5,350 bases of DNA from Acidobacteriota bacterium (lineage in GTDB: Bacteria > Acidobacteriota > Terriglobia > Terriglobales > Acidobacteriaceae), in NCBI GenBank assembly GCA_021805955.1, contig JAJZDO010000371.1, forward strand, positions 1-5,350. Reading direction: 5' to 3'. The position numbers and the translations under genes are program-made. The notes below the pieces were generated by a model. That model worked only from the letters and a program-made list of their open reading frames with translations. It was not told the origin of the DNA and did no database searches. The number at the start of each line of letters is the position of its first letter. The first letter of the stretch is position 1. Positions 1 through 5,350 of the stretch are shown here, one piece after another.

Positions 1-547
1 CCAGCATATCGTCGATTCCCGCCAGCCAGAGTCGCGCTCCGCCGCGCTCGATCGCCGTCGATCGATTGCGGAGAATAGGAATATTCTGAGCGTGAAGCGC
101 GGTTACCACCGCATCCGGATCGACGGTAGCGTCGTGATTGCCCAGGATGCCGTATCGTTGGGTGCACTGAATGTCAGCCAGGATTTCTGCGCATTTTTTC
201 ATGGCCGCCGCCGGAAAGTACGATTGATGCGATTCCGCAGTGATGAAGTCTCCGGTCAGTAGTACGAGATCCGGATGGATTCGATTGACCAGTTCAACGG
301 CTTCCCGCAGGAAAAATGGTTCGGTCCAGCTCTCCAGATGGATGTCGCTTACCTGTGCGATTCGCAGACCGACCATCGGCGTGGGCAGGCCTGCAATCTG
401 GATGGTGATCCGCCGGTGATCGATCCAGTGGCGCTCAATCTCTCCAGAGTAAAGCGCAAGCGCGCCTGCTCCCAGTGCGGATCCTCGCAACAGATTTCTG
501 CGAGTCAGCTTTGGGTTGAAGCGCGCTGCAGACGAATTCGGAGTCAT
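1..547 (-). CDS. Tat-exported calcineurin-like metallophosphoesterase, N-terminal part (runs off left edge)
   Basis: The reading frame opens at an ATG on the minus strand (base 547) and stays open for 182 codons to the window edge. Residues 14-20 (LTRRNLL) form a twin-arginine motif, followed by a short hydrophobic stretch (22-34, Gly/Ala/Leu-rich). This indicates export by the Tat pathway as a folded, probably metal-loaded enzyme. Three metallophosphoesterase motifs follow in the right order: SDIH (D68, H70), LTGDF (D100) and GNHD (N137, H138). In this family these residues ligate a dinuclear metal centre that hydrolyses phosphomono- or diesters. The arrangement resembles the YkuE-like envelope phosphoesterases; the substrate cannot be read from sequence. 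The C-terminal GH-x-H motif should lie beyond the window. AGGA, 7 nt before the ATG (bases 555-558), supports the start. A weak promoter (TTGTGT at 610-615, CAGAAT 17 bp on, minus strand) could drive it separately from rpsA, but it overlaps the terminator stem. Family assignment is firm; Tat export is likely. Confidence 0.9.
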   Translation of the reverse strand, partial: MTPNSSAARFNPKLTRRNLLRGSALGAGALALYSGEIERHWIDHRRITIQIAGLPTPMVGLRIAQVSDIHLESWTEPFFLREAVELVNRIHPDLVLLTGDFITAESHQSYFPAAAMKKCAEILADIQCTQRYGILGNHDATVDPDAVVTALHAQNIPILRNRSTAIERGGARLWLAGIDDML

Positions 548-610
548 GCGGGAATCCTGTGAAATTGCTTCGGGAGATCAGCGAAGATTCTGTGCCGAAT
601 ATCGTGAATA

Positions 611-644
611 CACAAAGGACCGCCTGGATAGGCGGTCCTTTGTG
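611..644 (-). terminator. Perfect 14-bp hairpin downstream of rpsA, probable intrinsic terminator
   Basis: Bases 611-624 and 631-644 are exact reverse complements around a 6-nt loop. The stem begins 22 nt after the rpsA stop codon. Read on the minus strand, its 3' arm ends in CCTTTGTG followed by TATT, so the U-rich part is short and partly inside the stem. The A-rich 5' arm and T-containing 3' arm are a common layout for terminators. On the plus strand the stem is followed by purines, so termination in that direction is less likely. It probably ends the rpsA transcript and insulates the phosphoesterase gene. Confidence 0.75.
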
Positions 645-666
645 AGGGAGGGCAGAACGACCTGAA

Positions 667-2613
667 TCAACGGAATTTCGCCCAGTTTACGAGATCACCA
701 AGTGTGGTCGTCGCACTGGAGGAAGAAGAGCTGGATGGAGTCTTGTAGTTCTCCACTTCGCTCCGACTGGCTTCTTCGCCAACTGCGCGAATGCTCAGTC
801 CAACCTTCTTTTCGTCGACGCTCATCTTGATGATCTTGAAGTCATGCTCCTGCCCTTGTTCGAGCGTGAGCGCATGACCTGCGGCATCCACCGCTTCCGA
901 GACATGGCAGAGTCCCTCCACGCCCTCGGCGATCTCTACAAACGCGCCGAACTGGGCCGTACGCAGAACCTTGCCGTGGACTACATCGCCCACGCGATGC
1001 TGACGGAAGAATGTCTCCCAGACGTCGGGTTGGAGTTGCTTGATGCCGAGCGACAGGCGACGGTTTTCCGGCTCTACGCCGAGCACAACCGCCTTCACCT
1101 TTTCGCCCTTCTTCAGCACTTCCGAAGGATGCTTGATGCGCTTGGTCCAGCTCAGGTTCGAGACATGGACAAGTCCGTCGATGCCATCTTCGATCTCAAT
1201 GAATGCTCCGAAATCGGTCAGGTTGCGCACCCTTCCCTCAACCTCAGCTCCAGCAGGATAGCGCTCGGTCAGGTTTTCCCACGGATTTTCCTGGAGCTGC
1301 TTCATTCCCAGGGAGATGCGCCGGTCAGAGGGGTTGACGGCGAGCACGATTGCCTCCACCTGATCTCCCGGCTTCACCAGCTTCGTGGGATGTTTCATGC
1401 GCTTGGACCAGGTCATCTCAGAGACGTGGACCAGACCCTCAATCCCCTGCTCAAGCTCAATGAAAGCGCCATAATCGGTCACCGATAGAACGCGACCGTG
1501 TACGTGCGCACCAATCGGGTAGCGGTCGACCGCGTCCAGCCAGGGATCCGGAGTTAACTGCTTGAAGCCAAGGGAAACACGCTGCTTCTCGCGGTCAAAC
1601 TTCAGCACCTGCACCTGAATTTCGTCCCCCACATTGACCAGATCACGCGGATGCGTGAGCCGACCCCAGCTCATATCCGTGATGTGCAGCAGGCCGTCGA
1701 TTCCACCGAGGTCCACGAACGCGCCGTAATCGGTCAGGTTCTTCACCGTTCCGGTCAGGATTGCGTTTTCGCTGAGATGCTCCAGCGTCTGTTCTTTGCG
1801 GAGACTCTGCTCTTCTTCCAGAAGCTCCTTGCGGCTGACAACGACATTGCCGCGCTTCTTGTTCAGCTTGATGACACGGACGGGTATCTGTTGGCCGATA
1901 TAACCATCGAGGTTACGAACCGGACGAATCTCCAGCTGGGAGCCGGGCAGAAACGCCTTCAAGCCGATGTCCACGGTGAGTCCGCCTTTGACCCGACCCA
2001 CCACCGTTCCCATCAACGCGACCTTATCATTCGCCGCCTTCTCGATGTCATCCCACACCCGCAGGCGCTGCGCCTTTTCGTAGCTGACGAGGTAACCACC
2101 CTCCGGCTCCTCACGCTCGATGACCACATCGATTGTGTCGCCGGGCTGGAACTTTGGCTGGCCGTTGTGGTCCAGAAGCTGCTCGATGGGCAACAGTCCT
2201 TCGGACTTCAGTCCGACGTTGACCACGGCATGCTTTTCGGTCAGGCTGGAGATTTTTCCGGTAACGATGCTGTCGCCATACGCTTCTACGGCTGCGGCTT
2301 CGGCAGCCTGCTCCCGCTCGTAAGCTTCCAGAGCGGCTGCAAAATCCGTAAGAGACTCCGTCTCCGTTTCGGGGTGCATGTCGGCGTTTGGACGGTTTGC
2401 CTCCGAGGCGGCTGTTGCCTGCTCAACGTGGGCTACGACTGCAGCGACCTCAGCGGCCTGTGGCGCTTCTGGTTCGGCGGCGATGGAGACGATCGGGTTG
2501 ACGGTGGATTCGGACGACGAAGCGGACAGCTCCATCGCAGGATCAAGTTCAGGGGTTTCCAATTCGGTATTCAGGGGTTTGCTCTCGGTTTCAAGATTGA
2601 GGACGTCTGCCAT
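667..2613 (-). CDS. rpsA: 30S ribosomal protein S1 (bS1), six S1 domains
   Basis: This 648-residue protein binds mRNA on the small ribosomal subunit and helps recruit and unfold messages with structured or weak ribosome-binding sites. Six OB-fold S1 domains are visible at about residues 113-179, 199-262, 284-352, 369-439, 456-526 and 543-611. Domains 3-5 are near copies, with TDYGAF or TDFGAF, a GI[DE]GL[LV]H[IV] core, and a shared HP followed by a KXGD/KKGE-like turn. Domains 1-2 are more diverged, as in the E. coli protein, where they dock on the ribosome. Domain 6 is also more diverged. Compared with the 557-residue E. coli S1, it carries an acidic, Ala/Glu-rich N-terminal extension of about 110 residues and a C-terminal tail with seven serines (627-633) before [11 protein letters not shown]. 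The ATG is preceded by GGAG (bases 2623-2626) with 9-nt spacing, which supports this start and so the extension. No cmk gene, the usual partner in proteobacteria, lies upstream; the gene appears monocistronic. Confidence 0.97.
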   Translation of the reverse strand: MADVLNLETESKPLNTELETPELDPAMELSASSSESTVNPIVSIAAEPEAPQAAEVAAVVAHVEQATAASEANRPNADMHPETETESLTDFAAALEAYEREQAAEAAAVEAYGDSIVTGKISSLTEKHAVVNVGLKSEGLLPIEQLLDHNGQPKFQPGDTIDVVIEREEPEGGYLVSYEKAQRLRVWDDIEKAANDKVALMGTVVGRVKGGLTVDIGLKAFLPGSQLEIRPVRNLDGYIGQQIPVRVIKLNKKRGNVVVSRKELLEEEQSLRKEQTLEHLSENAILTGTVKNLTDYGAFVDLGGIDGLLHITDMSWGRLTHPRDLVNVGDEIQVQVLKFDREKQRVSLGFKQLTPDPWLDAVDRYPIGAHVHGRVLSVTDYGAFIELEQGIEGLVHVSEMTWSKRMKHPTKLVKPGDQVEAIVLAVNPSDRRISLGMKQLQENPWENLTERYPAGAEVEGRVRNLTDFGAFIEIEDGIDGLVHVSNLSWTKRIKHPSEVLKKGEKVKAVVLGVEPENRRLSLGIKQLQPDVWETFFRQHRVGDVVHGKVLRTAQFGAFVEIAEGVEGLCHVSEAVDAAGHALTLEQGQEHDFKIIKMSVDEKKVGLSIRAVGEEASRSEVENYKTPSSSSSSSATTTLGDLVNWAKFR

Positions 2614-2887
2614 GACTGCCAGCTCCGGATTTCACCACTCCCGATCGTTGAGCGAACAACGAGCAGAAGTCGCAGGACACGCCTCAGCCAGGCACAGTTC
2701 TGAAGATAGTCCGTGAAGCCGGATGCGTATCATCTGGAACGACCGGCGATTTTCGCGTCTTGAGGCATAACTGGGAAGGTCTTGCATCTCTCCAACTATG
2801 CGTTTGATCCCAAGCGCGAAGGCCGGTGGCAGCTCTCGGCAACCGCTTCATCCATACGCTGAAATCGACACGTACGGATACTCTCCT

Positions 2888-2917
2888 ATGGTAGCAACGC
2901 GACGCTGGCAACGTCAA
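2888..2917 (-). promoter_or_regulatory. Candidate rpsA promoter
   Basis: On the minus strand a TTGACG box (2912-2917, five of six to the sigma-70 -35 consensus) is followed after 18 bp by TACCAT (2888-2893, four of six to the -10 consensus). Transcription would begin near 2881 and give rpsA a leader of roughly 270 nt. This is a motif match only. A promoter nearer the gene could have been missed. Confidence 0.35.
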
Positions 2918-3075
2918 TCAACATGCGTGGAATCAATGTGCCGCACTGTCGAATATTTACACTGCTGCACCATTTTCAGTGCGTAACGCCGAGGGCGCGT
3001 CCAATCGTCCGCTGCGTTTCGCAGTTGTATTCGATTTTCCAGTTTTCATTGGGAGTCACCTGCGGCGATTACCGA

Positions 3076-3104
3076 TTTCCTCCCGTTGCTGAGCACCTTA
3101 TACT
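3076..3104 (+). promoter_or_regulatory. Candidate promoter of the HIT gene, placed for a leaderless mRNA
   Basis: TATACT (3099-3104) matches the -10 consensus in five of six positions. It ends 7 bp before the A of the ATG at 3112, so transcription would start at or beside the start codon. The -35 position at 17-bp spacing holds only TTTCCT (3076-3081), a poor match. There is no purine-rich Shine-Dalgarno sequence just before the ATG, which agrees with leaderless initiation. Confidence 0.45.
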
Positions 3105-3111
3105 AGCGGTC

Positions 3112-3675
3112 ATGGATTATTTGTGGACTCCATGGCGATATCGCTACGTCACTGGAACAGATGAGACATCCCGGAAAGGTGTGCCTGCAGCCCTCTCTCA
3201 TTGGACAGGCGATCTCGGCTGCGTCTTCTGCAATCTCATCGCTGCGAGCAATTTTGCCGTTCAGTCGGGTATGGATTCCGAGTCAGCGGAGAGAGCGGCG
3301 CTGATCGTTCACAGGGGCCAGGCATGTTTTGTCTGTCTCAATGCGTTCCCTTACACTTCAGGCCATCTCATGGTCATCCCGTACGCGCATCAGTCCAGCT
3401 TCGCAGCTCTCCCGACTTCCACCGCGCATGAGATGACGGACCTGGCACAGCAAATGGAGCAAGTATTCCATCGTCTCTATCGCCCGCATGGCATCAATCT
3501 GGGGATGAATCTGGGAGAGGCCGCTGGTGCCGGAGTGGCGGGCCACCTGCATCTGCATGTCCTGCCGCGCTGGGTCGGCGATACAAACTTCATGACGACG
3601 GTGGCGGAAACCCGCATCCTGCCTGAGGATTTAGACACGACCTGTCGACGGATACGCGAAGTCCTGGTTGCCTGA
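3112..3675 (+). CDS. HIT-family nucleotide hydrolase/phosphorylase (Ap4A phosphorylase-like)
   Basis: The 187-residue product carries the histidine triad HLHLHV at residues 145-150, inside GVAGHLHLHVLPRW. HIT enzymes use the middle histidine as nucleophile on a nucleotide phosphate. The N-terminus MDYLWTPWRY, the CVFC pair (C37, C40; a likely zinc-site half), the LNAFPYTSGHLMVIP segment (77-90) and NLGEAAGAG (133-141) are typical of the subgroup that includes mycobacterial Ap4A phosphorylase. Cleavage of diadenosine polyphosphates or related nucleotides in the cytoplasm is therefore the best guess. The open frame extends upstream to an ATG at 2923, but those 63 extra residues look unlike the family. 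The ATG at 3112 is chosen because it gives the family N-terminus. No Shine-Dalgarno is visible there. The gene stands alone, divergent from rpsA and 252 bp before the receptor gene. The family is certain, the exact substrate is not. Confidence 0.93.
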   Translation: MDYLWTPWRYRYVTGTDETSRKGVPAALSHWTGDLGCVFCNLIAASNFAVQSGMDSESAERAALIVHRGQACFVCLNAFPYTSGHLMVIPYAHQSSFAALPTSTAHEMTDLAQQMEQVFHRLYRPHGINLGMNLGEAAGAGVAGHLHLHVLPRWVGDTNFMTTVAETRILPEDLDTTCRRIREVLVA

Positions 3676-3685
3676 AAGCGCTTTC
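3674..3685. repeat. GAAAGCGCTTTC palindrome at the HIT stop codon
   Basis: A perfect 12-bp palindrome overlaps the last two bases of the HIT stop codon. As RNA it could form only a four-pair stem with a GCGC loop, and no T-run follows. It is at best a weak transcription terminator. I see no better terminator between the HIT gene and the receptor promoter. Confidence 0.4.
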
Positions 3686-3741
3686 TGCGGATGCTCGGGA
3701 ACCGCCGTCCAACACCGAAAAAACGAAATTTGGATGTGCAA

Positions 3742-3756
3742 CAATAATTTTTATTG
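3742..3756. promoter_or_regulatory. AT-rich palindrome, possible operator
   Basis: CAATAA (3742-3747) and TTATTG (3751-3756) are perfect inverted repeats around TTT. The right arm overlaps the candidate -35 box of the receptor promoter (3754-3759), a position where a bound repressor could block transcription. No specific regulator can be named from the sequence. Confidence 0.35.
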
Positions 3757-3782
3757 AAAACGCAGCGAATTTATAGCAGAAT
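3754..3782 (+). promoter_or_regulatory. Candidate promoter of the TonB-dependent receptor gene
   Basis: TTGAAA (3754-3759, five of six to the -35 consensus) and CAGAAT (3777-3782, four of six to the -10 consensus) are 17 bp apart. Transcription would begin near 3790, giving a leader of about 140 nt. TATAGC (3772-3777) is an alternative -10, but it would leave only a 12-bp spacer. If the start is at 3790, the first hairpin noted at 3781-3794 would not be wholly transcribed from this promoter. Confidence 0.4.
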
Positions 3783-3860
3783 GAGGGAACTCATCGTTAC
3801 GGGATGACCGCAATGTTCCGGTTCCCGGCCAGGAACTTCGGTACGCAGTCTGATAACTGC
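3781..3860 (+). promoter_or_regulatory. Cluster of small inverted repeats upstream of the receptor gene
   Basis: Four perfect 5-bp inverted repeats lie in 80 bp: ATGAG/CTCAT (3781-3785, 3790-3794, loop GGAA, a GNRA tetraloop), TCATC/GATGA (3791-3795, 3803-3807), GTTCC/GGAAC (3821-3825, 3832-3836) and GCAGT/ACTGC (3845-3849, 3856-3860). The first two share bases 3791-3794, so only one can form at a time. The arrangement could be a structured mRNA leader. Five-pair stems occur by chance, and no known riboswitch class is recognised. Confidence 0.35.
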
Positions 3861-3915
3861 AACACTCTTTTATCTGCATCACATTTGCATCTTTTTGCAC
3901 AGCAGACATTTTTCT

Positions 3916-3920
3916 GGAGG
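3916..3920 (+). promoter_or_regulatory. Shine-Dalgarno GGAGG that sets the receptor start
   Basis: GGAGG lies 7 nt before the GTG at 3928. This strong, well-spaced site decides for the GTG over the in-frame ATG at 3952, which would cut the signal peptide in half. Confidence 0.85.
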
Positions 3921-3927
3921 AAGAGAC

Positions 3928-5350
3928 GTGAAACGATTCCATCTGGGAGCGATGCTTTTGTGCATCCTCATTGCCTGTAGTCATGCGTTTGGTCAGGTTG
4001 CCACCACATCCCTGCGCGGTACAGTGAAAGATCAGGCTGGCGCCGTAGTTCGGGGAGCGACTGTCACCCTGCTCGATAAGTCGGTGAACAAGACCTACAC
4101 CGCGACCACCGATTCGTCCGGCTACTATCAATTTCCGCAGATTCCACCTACCCGCTATCTGATCACCATCAGTTCCGCTGGTTTTGCTGATCAGACCAAG
4201 ACTGCTGAGCTACTGGTCAATCAGCCTGCAACCATCAACGCAACGCTCTCTGTTCAGGCCAGCAATGTCACTGTCGACGTCAGCGGTTCAGCACAGACGC
4301 TGAACACGACCGACGCATCGGAAGGCAACTCGATCGGCAATCAGATGATTCAGTCCATTCCTTCGGACGGTCGTGATCCGATCTCGCTGCTTGCCCTGCA
4401 GCCAGGTGTGCTCTTCCTCGGCGAGGGCGGCGGTACCAGCGCAACAGGCAATCAGGAGCAGACCGACAGCCGCCAGGGTGCTGTCTCCGGCAGCCGTTCG
4501 GACCAGGGCAATATCACCCTCGATGGATTGGACGACAACAGCCAGATCAACGGCTACGCTTTCACCGGGGTTCTTCGCTCTACGCTCGACTCCACGCAGG
4601 AATTCCGTGTGACTACCTCGGATGGCAGCGTGGATGAGGGCCGCTCTTCGGGCGCGCAGGTTTCGCTGGTCACCAAATCCGGAACGAACCATTTCCACGG
4701 CGCTGCCTATGAGTACTATCGCCCGACCAACACCGTCAGCAACAACTGGTTCCTCAAGAACTCACAGTTGACTGCCGGTCTGCCTAACGTCCCCGCCAAG
4801 TATCTGCGCAATGTCTTTGGTGCAGCCCTGGGCGGCCCAATCAAGAAGGACCGGCTCTTTTTCTTCGGCAACTACGAAGGTCTCCGCCAGGCAATCGATG
4901 ATGTAGCTTCTGCGACTGTGCCGACGGCTGCGTTCCAGAACGGCACCATTCAATACCAGGATGCCAGCGGCAACACGAATACGATTTCGACGTCGAATAT
5001 CGCGGCCCTGGATGCCAACTGCACTACCAGTGATTTTGATGGTTCAACGGTCTGCCCCTGGGGCCCCGGTGTGAACCCGAATGTGCTTTCGTACTACAAG
5101 AACGTTCCAGTGGCCACCGGCGCGGCCTCCGGAGACGGCTTGAACAGCGGATCGCTCTTCTTTCCGGTCAAGATTCCGACCACGCAGAACACCAGCATCC
5201 TTAGGCTGGACTACAACATGACCAGCAAGCAGCAAATCTTCGCTCGCGGCAACTATCAGAAAGACACCTACGCGGGAGACGCCAATTTGCCGGGTCAGCC
5301 GCCTGCCTCGGAGAAGGTATATAACACGAAGGGTCTTGCCTTCGGTCACA
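3928..5350 (+). CDS. Oar-like TonB-dependent receptor with carboxypeptidase-regulatory-like domain, N-terminal part (runs off right edge)
   Basis: The frame is open from a GTG at 3928 to the window edge, 474 residues without a stop. Residues 1-22 form a signal peptide (MKR, a hydrophobic core, likely cleavage AFG|Q). Residues 27-108 are a beta-sandwich carboxypeptidase-regulatory-like domain, with GTVKDQAGAVVRGATV (31-46) and DSSGYYQFPQIPP (62-74). A plug-like domain follows at about 140-250, including LALQPGV and ITLDGLDDN (196-204). The barrel begins near GTNHFHGAAYEYYR (252-265) and LGGPIKKDRLFFFGNYEGLR (301-320), a hallmark of this family. Members usually exceed 1000 residues, so more than half should lie outside the window. 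They sit in the outer membrane; some may import polysaccharide or peptide substrates using TonB energy, and Myxococcus Oar is needed for development and adhesion. The ligand here is unknown. No substrate-specific gene adjoins it in view. C365 and C376 could form a disulfide in a surface loop. Confidence 0.93.
   Translation, partial: MKRFHLGAMLLCILIACSHAFGQVATTSLRGTVKDQAGAVVRGATVTLLDKSVNKTYTATTDSSGYYQFPQIPPTRYLITISSAGFADQTKTAELLVNQPATINATLSVQASNVTVDVSGSAQTLNTTDASEGNSIGNQMIQSIPSDGRDPISLLALQPGVLFLGEGGGTSATGNQEQTDSRQGAVSGSRSDQGNITLDGLDDNSQINGYAFTGVLRSTLDSTQEFRVTTSDGSVDEGRSSGAQVSLVTKSGTNHFHGAAYEYYRPTNTVSNNWFLKNSQLTAGLPNVPAKYLRNVFGAALGGPIKKDRLFFFGNYEGLRQAIDDVASATVPTAAFQNGTIQYQDASGNTNTISTSNIAALDANCTTSDFDGSTVCPWGPGVNPNVLSYYKNVPVATGAASGDGLNSGSLFFPVKIPTTQNTSILRLDYNMTSKQQIFARGNYQKDTYAGDANLPGQPPASEKVYNTKGLAFGH

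Larger units (their letters stand above)
2614..3111. other. Divergent non-coding region between rpsA and the HIT gene
   Basis: About 500 bp separate the divergent starts of rpsA and the HIT gene. Short open frames exist on both strands, but none resembles a known protein, has a convincing ribosome-binding site, or fits an operon with its neighbours. The region therefore most likely carries the two promoters and the rpsA leader. Within the presumed leader is a small stem (2646-2650 with 2657-2661, loop AGCGAA) some 30 nt upstream of the rpsA start. A longer-range inverted repeat, GCACTG (2943-2948) with CAGTGC (2977-2982), lies nearer the HIT side. No tRNA or recognised riboswitch is seen. Confidence 0.6.

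Noticed and set aside
275..562. 95-codon plus-strand open frame at the left end
   Set aside because: It lies opposite the metallophosphoesterase, whose D-x-H, GD and GNHD motifs establish the minus strand as coding.
667..2613. Repeated DNA within rpsA as a mobile or tandem repeat
   Set aside because: The similarity is the ordinary duplication of S1 domains 3-6, diverged at DNA level and present in all S1 proteins.
1651..2703. Long plus-strand open frame (350 codons) opposite rpsA, and others at 844-1488 and 2378-2716
   Set aside because: They are antisense to a certain rpsA gene, have no recognisable domains, and arise because rpsA codon bias and its repeated S1 domains leave the opposite frames free of stops.
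2684..2917. 77-codon minus-strand open frame upstream of rpsA
   Set aside because: It would start at a TTG that is part of the candidate rpsA -35 box, has no clear ribosome-binding site, and has a composition unlike a real protein.
2923..3111. N-terminal extension of the HIT protein to the upstream in-frame ATG
   Set aside because: The 63 extra residues do not resemble the family, and MDYLWTPWRY at 3112 is the usual N-terminus. A promoter-like sequence sits between the two starts.
3676..3927. Cobalamin riboswitch before the TonB-dependent receptor
   Set aside because: I could not find a B12-box-like GCCACTG or the expected long multi-stem architecture in the 252-bp region.
3751..4131. 126-codon minus-strand open frame before and across the receptor start
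   Set aside because: It overlaps the signal peptide and first domain of the receptor on the other strand and shows no domain. The others at 4288-4698, 4762-4953 and 5044-5349 are rejected for the same reason.

Overview
The window looks like chromosomal DNA of a moderately GC-rich Gram-negative bacterium. The best guess is an Acidobacteriota of the Terriglobia type (Granulicella, Terriglobus or Edaphobacter-like). The main reason is the last gene, which encodes an Oar-like TonB-dependent receptor: signal peptide, carboxypeptidase-regulatory-like domain, plug, then the start of a barrel. Such receptors are greatly expanded in that phylum. The S1 protein with an acidic N-terminal extension and the HIT protein starting MDYLWTPWRY also fit. 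This placement rests on recognition of protein style; no search was run.

Layout from left to right. (1) Positions 1-547, minus strand: the N-terminal 182 residues of a Tat-exported calcineurin-like metallophosphoesterase that runs off the left edge. (2) A perfect 14-bp hairpin at 611-644 lies just past the S1 stop codon and separates the two minus-strand genes. (3) Positions 667-2613, minus strand: rpsA, ribosomal protein S1 with six S1 domains. (4) A non-coding divergent region of about 500 bp (2614-3111) between rpsA and the HIT gene. It holds a possible rpsA promoter far upstream, implying a long leader, and a -10-like box placed so close to the HIT start codon that the HIT mRNA may be leaderless. 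(5) Positions 3112-3675, plus strand: a HIT-family protein of the Ap4A phosphorylase/hydrolase type. (6) A 252-bp intergenic region (3676-3927) rich in small inverted repeats, including two mutually exclusive hairpins, with a candidate promoter and an AT-rich palindrome on its -35 box. (7) From 3928 to the right edge, plus strand: the first 474 residues of the TonB-dependent receptor, starting at GTG behind a strong Shine-Dalgarno sequence.

The genes do not form an evident pathway. rpsA is translation housekeeping, the HIT protein is nucleotide housekeeping, the phosphoesterase acts in the cell envelope, and the receptor is outer-membrane uptake or an envelope structure. I found no mobile element, CRISPR array, tRNA, rRNA or defence system, and no evidence for an undescribed multi-gene system. 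The most interesting material is regulatory: the receptor leader, the possible leaderless HIT transcript and the long rpsA leader.
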